Assembly: GCF_002286815.1 (NCBI RefSeq)
Contig: NZ_MUNM01000081.1
Location: forward strand, 1 to 40,132
Origin: Pseudomonas sp. PICF141
GTDB lineage: Bacteria > Pseudomonadota > Gammaproteobacteria > Pseudomonadales > Pseudomonadaceae
DNA length: 40,132 bases
Direction: 5' to 3'
The position numbers were made by a program, and so were the translations under genes. Each line of letters opens with the position of its first letter. Within the stretch, counting starts at the first letter, position 1. Shown here piece by piece: positions 16,785 to 25,285 of this stretch. The notes beneath the pieces were generated by a model. It was not told the DNA's origin. It saw only the letters and a program-made list of their open reading frames with translations, and made no database searches.

Positions 16785-17897
16785 ATGGAACGTATCGATC
16801 ATGTTTTGCCGTGGAGTCACCTGGGCAGCGAGCGCCGGATTTCGGTGTTCCGCTTCGGCGCTGGCGAGCGCAAGGCCTACATCCAGGCCAGCCTGCACGC
16901 CGATGAACTGCCGGGGATGCGCACGGCCTGGGAACTGAAAAAACGCCTGACCGAACTCGAAGCCCAGGGCTTGCTGAACGGTGTGATCGAACTGGTGCCA
17001 GTGGCTAATCCGCTGGGCCTGGGTCAACTGCTTCAGGGGAATCATCAAGGGCGATTCGAGGCGGGTAGCGGCAAGAACTTCAACCGCGATTTCGTCGAGC
17101 TGAGCGAGCCCGTGGCCGCTGAGCTGCAAGGGCATCTGGGTGACGATCCTCACGCCAATATCCGTTTGATCCGTGAAACCATGAGCGATGTGCTGGCGGC
17201 CTTGCCGCCGGCCGCGAGTCAGTTGCAAGGCATGCAGCGCATCTTACTCAGTCATGCCTGCACCGCCGACGTGGTGCTGGATCTGCATTGCGATTGTGAA
17301 GCGGCGCTGCACATGTATGCCTTGCCGCAACACTGGCCGCAATGGCGTTCACTGGCTGCGCACTTGAACGTCAAGGTCGGGCTGTTGGCGGAGGATTCCG
17401 GCGGCAGCTCCTTTGATGAAGCCTGTTCGCTGCCATGGCTGCGTCTGTCGCGTCTGTTTCCGGATGCCCGGATTCCACTGGCCTGCCTGGCAACGACCAT
17501 CGAGTTGGGTGGCCAATCCGATACCGGTCGCGAAGAGGCGGTGGCTTGCGCCGAAGGCATTCTGGCGTTCCTCGCGGAACAAGGCTTGATCAGCGGCGAA
17601 TGGCCAAAACCTGCGCAAGACGCTTGCGAAGGCCTGCCGTTCGAAGGCACTGAATTGCTGTTCGCGCCGCATCCGGGCGTGGTGAGTTTTCTGCGTAAAC
17701 CCGGTGAGTGGGTTGAGGCGGGCGACGAGATTTTTGAAGTGATCGATCCGTTATCGGATCGGGTCAGCACGGTGTGTGCTGGTACGTCCGGGGTGCTGTT
17801 TGCCATTGAACGGCTGCGTTATGCCCAACCCGGTTTCTGGCTGGCCAAGGTGGCGGGGCGCGAAGCGCTGCGTCACGGGCGCTTGCTCAACGACTGA
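16785..17897 (+). CDS. aotO: Succinylglutamate desuccinylase/aspartoacylase-family protein AotO
   Basis: A 370-residue zinc hydrolase of the AstE/ASPA family (carboxypeptidase-like fold). H-A-D-E in YIQASLHADELPG gives the His-x2-Glu zinc pair, and VLDLHCDCEAALH supplies the later His. A C-terminal beta-rich segment (PHPGVVSFLRKPGEWVEAGDEI) is typical of the deacylase subgroup. In P. aeruginosa the aotO gene lies in the same operon but is reported as not needed for uptake. It is a distant paralogue of the AstE in this window. It may remove acyl groups from arginine or ornithine derivatives brought in by the transporter; its substrate is not known. Confidence 0.88.
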   Translation: MERIDHVLPWSHLGSERRISVFRFGAGERKAYIQASLHADELPGMRTAWELKKRLTELEAQGLLNGVIELVPVANPLGLGQLLQGNHQGRFEAGSGKNFNRDFVELSEPVAAELQGHLGDDPHANIRLIRETMSDVLAALPPAASQLQGMQRILLSHACTADVVLDLHCDCEAALHMYALPQHWPQWRSLAAHLNVKVGLLAEDSGGSSFDEACSLPWLRLSRLFPDARIPLACLATTIELGGQSDTGREEAVACAEGILAFLAEQGLISGEWPKPAQDACEGLPFEGTELLFAPHPGVVSFLRKPGEWVEAGDEIFEVIDPLSDRVSTVCAGTSGVLFAIERLRYAQPGFWLAKVAGREALRHGRLLND

Positions 17898-17924
17898 CTG
17901 ACTGTTTTTGTGAGAACCGACCGC

Positions 17925-18689
17925 ATGTACAAACTTGAAGTCCAAGACCTGCATAAACGCTATGGCAGTCACGAAGTGCTCAAGGGCGTGTCCCTGAAAG
18001 CGGCGGCTGGCGATGTGATCAGCATCATCGGCTCCAGTGGCTCCGGCAAAAGTACTTTCTTGCGCTGCATCAACCTGCTCGAGCAGCCGCACGCGGGCAA
18101 GATTCTGCTCAACAACGAAGAGCTGAAACTGGTCGCCAACAAGGACGGCGCGCTGAAAGCCGCCGACCCGAAACAGCTGCAACGCATGCGTTCGCGCCTG
18201 TCGATGGTGTTCCAGCATTTCAACCTGTGGTCGCACATGACCGCGATGGAAAACATCATGGAAGCGCCGGTCCACGTGCTCGGCATATCCAAGAGCGAAG
18301 CCCGCGAAAAGGCCGAGCATTACCTGAACAAGGTCGGTGTTGCCCATCGCAAAGACGCTTACCCGGGCCACATGTCCGGCGGCGAGCAGCAGCGTGTGGC
18401 GATTGCCCGGGCGCTGGCGATGGAGCCTGAGGTGATGTTGTTCGACGAGCCGACCTCGGCCCTGGACCCTGAGTTGGTCGGTGATGTGCTGAAAGTCATG
18501 CAGGCCCTGGCACAGGAAGGCCGGACCATGGTGGTGGTGACGCACGAAATGGGCTTTGCCCGTGAAGTGTCGAATCAGCTGGTGTTCTTGCACAAAGGCG
18601 TGGTCGAGGAAAGCGGCAACCCGCGCGAAGTGCTGGTCAATCCGCAGTCCGAGCGTTTGCAGCAATTTTTGTCCGGCAGCTTGAAATAA
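17925..18689 (+). CDS. aotP: Arginine/ornithine ABC transporter ATP-binding protein AotP
   Basis: A 254-residue ATPase of the polar amino acid class (HisP-like). Walker A GSSGSGKSTFLRC is at about residues 37-49, the signature MSGGEQQRVAIARALA at about 151-166, Walker B VMLFDEPTSALDPE, and the switch VVVTHEMGFA. It powers AotQM on the cytoplasmic face. The start at 17925 (MYKLEVQDL) fits the family; a GTG at 17910 would add five residues. A REP hairpin follows the gene, then argR. Confidence 0.95.
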   Translation: MYKLEVQDLHKRYGSHEVLKGVSLKAAAGDVISIIGSSGSGKSTFLRCINLLEQPHAGKILLNNEELKLVANKDGALKAADPKQLQRMRSRLSMVFQHFNLWSHMTAMENIMEAPVHVLGISKSEAREKAEHYLNKVGVAHRKDAYPGHMSGGEQQRVAIARALAMEPEVMLFDEPTSALDPELVGDVLKVMQALAQEGRTMVVVTHEMGFAREVSNQLVFLHKGVVEESGNPREVLVNPQSERLQQFLSGSLK

Positions 18690-18754
18690 TCAGGACTGTC
18701 GTTATGCACCGCGATTGTGCATGCTTCGCGATTTAGAGGCCGGCCCCGATCCCT

Positions 18755-18841
18755 GTGGGAGCTGGCCTGCCAGCGATAGCGGTGGGTCAGTTTGCATCTG
18801 TGGCACAGACACACCGCCATCGCTGGCAGGCCAGCTCCCAC
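18755..18841. repeat. REP inverted repeat between aotP and argR
   Basis: Arms of 30 bases (18755-18784 and 18812-18841) with a single mismatch, carrying GTGGGAGCTGGCCTGCCAGC, separated by 27 bases. It can fold into a large stem in the operon mRNA and may protect or uncouple the upstream message. Confidence 0.88.
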
Positions 18842-18934
18842 AATTTGATCTCCATCGGTTTCAAGATTTGTGTTCATTTACAGGCTAGCCTTGGCCCAAG
18901 CCTTCATTCTGTTCTTTGCTTCGGATTGCCCGCC

Positions 18935-19915
18935 ATGACTGCCCATCGAATTGGTTTCCTGATTTGGCCCAGCACAAAAGCTCTGACGCTTGCGCTGGCT
19001 GAGGAGGCCTTGCGTGTTGCCCAGCGTGTGCACCCGGACGTCGTTTACGAACTGTCGTTCTTGCAGGCCGAACCATCGACCGAAGGCGCCTGGCAATTGC
19101 CAGGTGAACCCTGGGCCGGCAAGCTCGAAAACTTCCAGAAACTGTTCCTGCTCGCCGACGAGCCGCCGACCTCGCTTGCGCCGGCACTCAGCAGTGGGCT
19201 GAAACAACTGGTGCGCGCCGGTTGTGTAATCGGTGGGTTGTCGGCCGGTGTCTACCCGTTGGCGCAGTTGGGTTTGCTCGACGGTTATCGCGCGGCCGTG
19301 CATTGGCGTTGGCAGGACGATTTCGCCGAGCGTTTCCCGAAGGTGATTGCCACCAGCCACCTGTTCGACTGGGATCGTGATCGCCTGACCGCGTGCGGCG
19401 GCCTGTCGGTGCTTGACCTGTTGCTGGCGGTGCTGGCCCGCGATCACGGTGCCGAACTGGCCGGTGCGGTGTCGGAAGAACTGGTGGTCGAACGCATCCG
19501 GGAAGGCGGCGAACGCCAGCGCATTCCGCTGCAGAACCGCTTGGGCTCCAGTCATCCGAAGCTCACCCAGGCGGTGTTGCTGATGGAAGCCAACATCGAA
19601 GAGCCGCTGACCACCGACGAAATCGCCCAGCACGTGTGCGTATCGCGTCGGCAGCTGGAGCGCATCTTCAAGCAATACCTCAACCGCGTGCCGAGCCAGT
19701 ACTATCTGGAATTGCGCCTGAACAAGGCTCGGCAGATGTTGATGCAAACCAGCAAGTCGATCATCCAGATCGGCCTGTCATGTGGCTTCTCTTCGGGGCC
19801 GCATTTCTCCAGCGCCTACCGCAACTTCTTCGGCGCCACGCCGCGGGAAGATCGCAACCAGCGGCGCAGCAGCAGCCCGTTCGAGTTGTCGTCGGTGCCA
19901 TCCGAACGCGGTTGA
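18935..19915 (+). CDS. argR: Arginine-responsive transcriptional regulator ArgR (AraC family)
   Basis: A 326-residue regulator. The N-terminal ~190 residues have the DJ-1/PfpI-like (glutamine amidotransferase class I-like) sensor fold, seen in GFLIWPSTKALTLALAEE and CVIGGLSAGVYPLAQLG. The C-terminal ~110 residues are an AraC-type DNA-binding domain with EIAQHVCVSRRQLERIFKQY and IGLSCGFSSGPHFSSAYR. In P. aeruginosa the orthologue senses arginine and activates the aot and aru operons. Position and length match. The ATG at 18935 is chosen by family start; the open frame upstream runs through the REP element. It lies convergent with the large LRR gene, 23 bases apart. Confidence 0.94.
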   Translation: MTAHRIGFLIWPSTKALTLALAEEALRVAQRVHPDVVYELSFLQAEPSTEGAWQLPGEPWAGKLENFQKLFLLADEPPTSLAPALSSGLKQLVRAGCVIGGLSAGVYPLAQLGLLDGYRAAVHWRWQDDFAERFPKVIATSHLFDWDRDRLTACGGLSVLDLLLAVLARDHGAELAGAVSEELVVERIREGGERQRIPLQNRLGSSHPKLTQAVLLMEANIEEPLTTDEIAQHVCVSRRQLERIFKQYLNRVPSQYYLELRLNKARQMLMQTSKSIIQIGLSCGFSSGPHFSSAYRNFFGATPREDRNQRRSSSPFELSSVPSERG

Positions 19916-19938
19916 TCGGTCGTTGAATCTGGCGTCGA

Positions 19939-22900
19939 TCACTCATCGACGTCAGAGCCTTCGGACGATGACACTTCCATTTCCGCTTGATCAATGACCG
20001 CATCGACGCCGAAGTAAATACCTGTCTGCCTGAAATAATCGATCAGCATTTGCAGGCTTTCCTCTGACAACGGATTGCTTCTCAGATTGATGCCTTCGCC
20101 AATCTCCCGTGGCAATTCCCGAATCTCGGCGGGTATATGGATGATTGCGTTTGCGCTGAGATCCACAGTGTTCAGGGAGTTGAGTTGCAACAAACCTGGC
20201 GGCAATTCAGTGATGCCGGTGTTGTTCAGCAGCAGGGTCGTGAGGCGGGACATCTGACTCACGTCTGGCGGGGCGCCCAGCGGGTTGTCGCTCAGGTCCA
20301 GATAATCAAGCCGCTCCATCTGTGCCAGTTCCAAGGCACTGTGCGCCGTCAGGGTGAGTTGGCAATCGGTCATCGACAAGGCGGTCAGATCGCCCATCCT
20401 GAAAATCGCTTCGGGAAAATGTTGCTGTCGGTAGTTAACGAGGGTCAGCCCTTTGAGGCGAGGAAAGCTCTCCAGAAAACGCTCGGCCCCAGAGGACAGC
20501 CCATCAACGCTGTGCAAATACAGCAGCGAGACGTGACTGAAGTCGGCCCGCAGCGTCGGCAAGTTACCGGTAATAATGGTGGGCAGGCTCAGCTCATAGG
20601 TGGGCAGGAGCTGCTGATTGAAATCATCCAGAGTGGTTTGCCGGCGCCAGCAACGTTCCACAATCCGTTTGAATTCATCCCGGATCGAATGCTCGCTGAG
20701 CAACTCCTGCGCGGTAAAAGGGGCCCCGCTCACCGGATGCACCGCCGGTACATCTGCGGTCCAGGCTGAGAGGTCGTTGCTGAGGGTGTTGAATTCGCTT
20801 TCCAGGCGCGTGATCGCCACTTTGCCGTCGGCCAGCGTGCCGGGCAGCAAATAGATTAATTCACTGGCTTCCTCCTGATCCATGCCTGGGTACAGCGCTT
20901 GCACCCGATCGATATCAGCCTGTTCGGCAAACACTGCGAAGTCCTGACGCGTGCGGTGGAAATGGATTTTTATGCGTTCTCGGGCAACGACTGAAAGCGG
21001 ATTTGCGCCGAGATCGAAGCCTTCCCGGGTAGCGTTGGGAAGATTGAAAAGTGCCTCGGGCAGCTCCTGAATGCGGTTGTCGTTGAGCAGGGCGGTTCGA
21101 AGGTGTGGCCGAGTCAGTAAACCGGAGGGGAATCTGGAAATGCCGGTGGCCGAGACGTCGATGTAGTTCAGGTGGGGCAAATTTTCGACATTAGGGATCA
21201 TTCCCAGCGGGTTCTTGTACAAGTCCAGAATTACCAGTTTATCCAGCGCCGACAGGGTCGCATGGCTTTGTTGCGTCAGGGTGATGGCGCAGTCGCTCAG
21301 AATCAGTTCATTGAGGTTCGGCCATTGCTCAATGGCCTGCGGCAAGCGATTGAGGCGCAAACCGCGCAAGGCCAGACGACGCAAGCCGTGGAATCCGCGT
21401 ATGAATTCGTGGACTCCTCGTGTGGCGATGTGGCCGTCCAGCGACAGGTTTGTCACGTGGTCGAAGCCCGCGCTGAGGGCTGGCAGCTCGCCCAGTATCG
21501 GTTGGGAGAAGCGGAAGTCGACACTGTGATCCTCGCCGTCGGGCGGTGAGGCTTGTTGTCGCCAGCAGTCGAGTAATTCTTGTGCCAGGTCTCGGCGATT
21601 TCGCTGCTGGATGCTGAATTGTTCTGGGGTGATTCTGATCTGGGTGTCCGGCATCAACAGCGGGATTTCGTCACGCCACAGGTGCAGGTCATTGCGCAGT
21701 CGCGCGTGTTCGGCCATGAGCCGGGTCAGCTCTGCCCGCGGGCCGGTCGGATGCTGTTGCAAGCGTTCGACAAAGGCGTGCAGTGCTTCGCGCGATAGCT
21801 GGGGGAACAGCTGATGGGCGCGGGCCTGCAAGGTTGGCGTAGCGTACGGCGCGCGATGGTAGCCATCCGCGCCACCGAGCAAACGCATGACAGTCGGGTC
21901 GTAACTGGGTTTCAACAGCGGATGTTGCGCCAATACCGAACGCAGTTCATCGCGGTTCAGGGCATGGCTGCGAATCAGCTGTTTGAGTTTTTCGCCTTCG
22001 CCAATGTGGATGCCGAGTGCCGAGCGCTCGCTGTCCGGTAGCGCCTGCAATAGCTCCAGATAAAACGTGCTCGTGCCGCTGAGCTCAAGGCCGTTATCGT
22101 CAAAGGCCTGGTAATCGCCATCCGCATTGAGAACGAGCACTTTGCGGATCGGCGCATCGTCATTGCCGACACGGTCGAGCAAGCGTCCACCATGGACGTA
22201 TTCGCGAATCTCCAGGCGCAATTGTCCTGACCAGCCAGGCAGTTGCTTCAAGGTGTGCAGGGCCAGGCGATCGGTGTCGGGGTTGTTGGCGGTTGAGCGG
22301 AGCTCCAGGCCTTCGTAAGCCCTGGTCACCCTGACTTGCAATCGGGCTTCACGGGTGAGCAGTGCCAGGCGTTTGGATAAGTTGCCGCGCTCCAGTTGTT
22401 GCAGCTCTTGGTCGCTGGCCGTTTGCAGCAGCGCTTGGGCCATGCTGGTCGGCAAGCCGGGTTCGGCTTCGATGAGTTTTTGCACCAGCGGGGAAGTGGC
22501 GCGTTCGAGCTTGCGGTATCGATTGTCGAAGAGAATTTCCCGTTTACTCTCGGCGAGCGCTTTCAGCGTCGCGCGTAAAGTGCGGGCGCGGGTATCGAGG
22601 CTTGGAGCCGGCGTGCCGAAATGTTCACCCAGCAGTGTTCTGGTTTCGCTTTCCCCAAGCTTCAGGAATAGCGTTCTGATCAGGTCACCGTTGCTCAGTT
22701 GCGTTTGATTGATCTGCACCACGGTTTGGTGGGCGGTGCTGCGCTCCCAAAGGGTTCGCGTTGCGTCGACCAGGCGCAATCCTTTGTCAGCCGGCCAGTA
22801 GTTGTAGTCACACAGCAGTTCCAGTTGTGCGATGGGGTCGGCCTTCAGGTAGTCAATCGGCTGTGCGCTGCCGATCAGATCGATAAAGATCTGGAGGTCT

Positions 22901-24981
22901 TGATCGATCTTGAAGCGTTTGAGCGTGTCGGCCAGCAATGGCGGCAGCTGTCCGGCATTCACATGCATCTTGCGCAGGGCATTTTCATGGCAGTGGCTGA
23001 TGCTGAGCATGCGTTCGCGCATTGACGGTGAAAACCGTTGCATGTCGGGGCCGATACGGCGCAACACCGTGGCCTGGTCCCAGCTCAGCGGCTGGTCGAC
23101 CTCGGTTTGCCAAGCGCCTTTGCCATTGTGCTTCAGCGCGGGTTTGTAGGTTTGGGGGCGAGTCGGGTGTTCGATGCGATACTCGCCGCTCACCGGATCC
23201 AGGGACACGTTGTAGTGTTTGTTTTCCAGGGTCAGCAGGGTTTTGCCCGCGTAATGGTGTAGCCCGAGTTCATCGGGCTTGATGTCGTCAGGAAGCGCGA
23301 CGGGTTGTTCGTAAGGGGTCAAGTCGGGGTTCCAGTAGCGGGTGGCGCCAGTGGGCGTCTGTACTGGATTGAAACGGTCGATGAATTGCACGATTTCCCG
23401 GGGCAGAACCGCACGGAACTCCCCCGCAGCAATAACACCTCCGGCCGCAAATGTGCCCAGTTGCACGGCCGACTCGACCACCCCCATGAAGTGCTCGAAG
23501 GCTTCAACGGTCAGGCCTTGCGCCCAGTCGACAATGCCTTCGAAGGTTTCGTCGAGTAACTGGTAGGCCATGTAGGCCAGCATCAACTCGCCGAGAAATG
23601 GCACGAACGGCAGGGCGACGAAGGAGACGATATTGATCAGGGCCGAGGCGATTTCACTGAACGAATCCCATAGCGCCCAGCGCGCTTTCTGGTCGACGGT
23701 CGCCGTCGATACCGCGACAACACGTGCATCGTTGAGAAGCTTGTCGAGCTTGCGCTGATAGAGATGAGTCCATAGCTCCGCTTTTATCGGCGTTGCCGCC
23801 ATTTGCAGATTTACCCGTCGGGCGGGATTTTCTCTCCAGGTGGGGCGTGGATCGCCAGGTTGAAGCGGTTGCCAGGTGATGGGGGTGAGACGGTTGTTCA
23901 ACTGAGCGAAGAAGTGTCCGCGATCCTCGTGGTCGATAAAGCGACTGAAGAACTGTTGATAGTCATGATTGCGCAAGCGCTGGGTCAGGTCCTGGGCAAA
24001 CGCGCTGCTGGAGGGATATTCCTTGATCGGGTGTTCGGGGTCGTTGGGGATATAGGCCACCACTCGGGCCGCTGCATGCGCCCGTTCCAGGTCCGGGGAA
24101 AACAGCACGATGCCAGTCAGGCGTGCGTTCATGATGGTCAGTTCATGACAGCCCCATGTCTGTCCGTGCAGGCGTAAATGCTGCAGGCCGTCGAGTAAAC
24201 CAAGGATCAGGCGATGGGCATCGCCGCCAAGCCGGTTTTGCATGTAGGCCATTTGCAGGGCGGTGTCGAGGGCCGTTTTCTGGCTATCGCGGACTCTGGC
24301 TTGCAGGATCGCCGCGACCACCGGGTTGCTGATACCCAGGTTTTCTTCGAGGTAGGTTTTGTAGTGTTCGCCAATATCCAGTTCCCGGCACAGCTGAGTG
24401 AATGCCGTGATGGGCATTTTTAGCCGGACGTGCGGCAGCTCATTGAACTGTCCCGCAGGGGAGGGCGCACTGATGTAGGTCGAGGCGGCCTCAAAGGCGT
24501 CGCCCTCGGTCTCGCTGCTTTCGAAGTTGTGCAGCGCGGCGTCCAGCAGCGACACCGTCCAGATGCGCGCCGCGCCCGACTTCAGCTGCAACCAGGGGAT
24601 ATGGGCGGGAATATAAAGACGCAAAAAAGTTTGATGGACGTCCAGCACCAGGCCGAAGCGCTTTTTCAGCGCTGCAACCAGCAATGGTTCGGCAAAGTCG
24701 CTGGCATTTTTCAACTTGGCCAGGGACTGGTCAACGCGATTCTGTGCTTGCCAGTGCAAGGCATTGAGTTCGCGTAATTCGGCGTGCTGGCTGCGGGACG
24801 CGCTGTCGAGGCCGGCCGGCAAACGTGGTTTTGCCTTGCTCAAGGCTTCGCGCTTTTGCGCAGTCGCCTGCGTCAGCCAGCGGGGGATGACGCTCATCAA
24901 ATGCTGGTAATGGGTGTCCCTGTTAAAGGGTGGCATCGGATCGAGATGGAGAGCGTCCGGATTTTCGTTGGTCAGGCTCAT
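19939..24981 (-). CDS. Giant LRR protein, dermonecrotic-toxin/E3-ligase-effector-like, without NEL domain
   Basis: A protein of 1680 residues counted from the ATG at 24981 (MSLTNENPDAL); the open frame runs 26 residues further upstream. The N-terminal ~700 residues resemble the dermonecrotic-toxin-like (DUF6543) region of Pseudomonas effector candidates, with hydrophobic segments at about 447-475 and 500-520. Two leucine-rich-repeat blocks follow at about 1173-1345 and 1481-1650. The preceding helical linkers also match each other (L-x-NDL-x2-W, CWRRQ/CWRQQ, GELPALSAGF/GNLPTLRADF), so a unit of about 308 residues is duplicated. Related proteins usually end in a NEL ubiquitin-ligase domain. 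Here the chain stops after the second LRR with an acidic tail (SSSEGSDVDE). No signal peptide is visible. It is probably a secreted or contact-dependent effector, but activity is unproven. Confidence 0.82.
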   Translation of the reverse strand: MSLTNENPDALHLDPMPPFNRDTHYQHLMSVIPRWLTQATAQKREALSKAKPRLPAGLDSASRSQHAELRELNALHWQAQNRVDQSLAKLKNASDFAEPLLVAALKKRFGLVLDVHQTFLRLYIPAHIPWLQLKSGAARIWTVSLLDAALHNFESSETEGDAFEAASTYISAPSPAGQFNELPHVRLKMPITAFTQLCRELDIGEHYKTYLEENLGISNPVVAAILQARVRDSQKTALDTALQMAYMQNRLGGDAHRLILGLLDGLQHLRLHGQTWGCHELTIMNARLTGIVLFSPDLERAHAAARVVAYIPNDPEHPIKEYPSSSAFAQDLTQRLRNHDYQQFFSRFIDHEDRGHFFAQLNNRLTPITWQPLQPGDPRPTWRENPARRVNLQMAATPIKAELWTHLYQRKLDKLLNDARVVAVSTATVDQKARWALWDSFSEIASALINIVSFVALPFVPFLGELMLAYMAYQLLDETFEGIVDWAQGLTVEAFEHFMGVVESAVQLGTFAAGGVIAAGEFRAVLPREIVQFIDRFNPVQTPTGATRYWNPDLTPYEQPVALPDDIKPDELGLHHYAGKTLLTLENKHYNVSLDPVSGEYRIEHPTRPQTYKPALKHNGKGAWQTEVDQPLSWDQATVLRRIGPDMQRFSPSMRERMLSISHCHENALRKMHVNAGQLPPLLADTLKRFKIDQDLQIFIDLIGSAQPIDYLKADPIAQLELLCDYNYWPADKGLRLVDATRTLWERSTAHQTVVQINQTQLSNGDLIRTLFLKLGESETRTLLGEHFGTPAPSLDTRARTLRATLKALAESKREILFDNRYRKLERATSPLVQKLIEAEPGLPTSMAQALLQTASDQELQQLERGNLSKRLALLTREARLQVRVTRAYEGLELRSTANNPDTDRLALHTLKQLPGWSGQLRLEIREYVHGGRLLDRVGNDDAPIRKVLVLNADGDYQAFDDNGLELSGTSTFYLELLQALPDSERSALGIHIGEGEKLKQLIRSHALNRDELRSVLAQHPLLKPSYDPTVMRLLGGADGYHRAPYATPTLQARAHQLFPQLSREALHAFVERLQQHPTGPRAELTRLMAEHARLRNDLHLWRDEIPLLMPDTQIRITPEQFSIQQRNRRDLAQELLDCWRQQASPPDGEDHSVDFRFSQPILGELPALSAGFDHVTNLSLDGHIATRGVHEFIRGFHGLRRLALRGLRLNRLPQAIEQWPNLNELILSDCAITLTQQSHATLSALDKLVILDLYKNPLGMIPNVENLPHLNYIDVSATGISRFPSGLLTRPHLRTALLNDNRIQELPEALFNLPNATREGFDLGANPLSVVARERIKIHFHRTRQDFAVFAEQADIDRVQALYPGMDQEEASELIYLLPGTLADGKVAITRLESEFNTLSNDLSAWTADVPAVHPVSGAPFTAQELLSEHSIRDEFKRIVERCWRRQTTLDDFNQQLLPTYELSLPTIITGNLPTLRADFSHVSLLYLHSVDGLSSGAERFLESFPRLKGLTLVNYRQQHFPEAIFRMGDLTALSMTDCQLTLTAHSALELAQMERLDYLDLSDNPLGAPPDVSQMSRLTTLLLNNTGITELPPGLLQLNSLNTVDLSANAIIHIPAEIRELPREIGEGINLRSNPLSEESLQMLIDYFRQTGIYFGVDAVIDQAEMEVSSSEGSDVDE

Positions 24982-25109
24982 GAAGGTTGCCGTTGGCGTT
25001 AAGAAGACCTCAGAAAACACCCTGAGCGCCGACGACGTGCGGTACATATATACCGCCACCGTAAAATCCGGATGAGTAAGATCCTCGCAGCCTGCCGCAA
25101 ACCCTGCAG

Positions 25110-25123
25110 GCAGTTTAAACTGC
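25110..25123. promoter_or_regulatory. Perfect 14-base palindrome in the aruC upstream region
   Basis: GCAGTTTAAACTGC is self-complementary and lies between the divergent LRR and aruC genes. About two palindromes of this length are expected by chance in 40 kb, so its position, not its rarity, is the reason to note it. Confidence 0.3.
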
Positions 25124-25140
25124 GCCTTTGCGACGGTATT

Positions 25141-25207
25141 TGTCGCATTGCCGTAAACCCGGGCAAAACCTGTGTTTGCGCTATAAGAAGTTGTCGCTTG
25201 GCGGCAA
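25141..25207 (+). promoter_or_regulatory. Two candidate ArgR half-sites upstream of aruC
   Basis: TGTCGC-N8-AA occurs at 25141-25156 and again at 25192-25207, both in the same orientation as aruC and 51 bases apart. ArgR of P. aeruginosa binds same-orientation half-sites of this form to activate the aru operon. The start codon of aruC is about 80 bases further on. Confidence 0.65.
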
Positions 25208-25285
25208 GGCCGGGCTGAAAACTGTCCTTACAATCCCCTCATCGCTCGCCAGTTCCAGGCGAGTGTTCCTCTTCAGGAGACTCCG

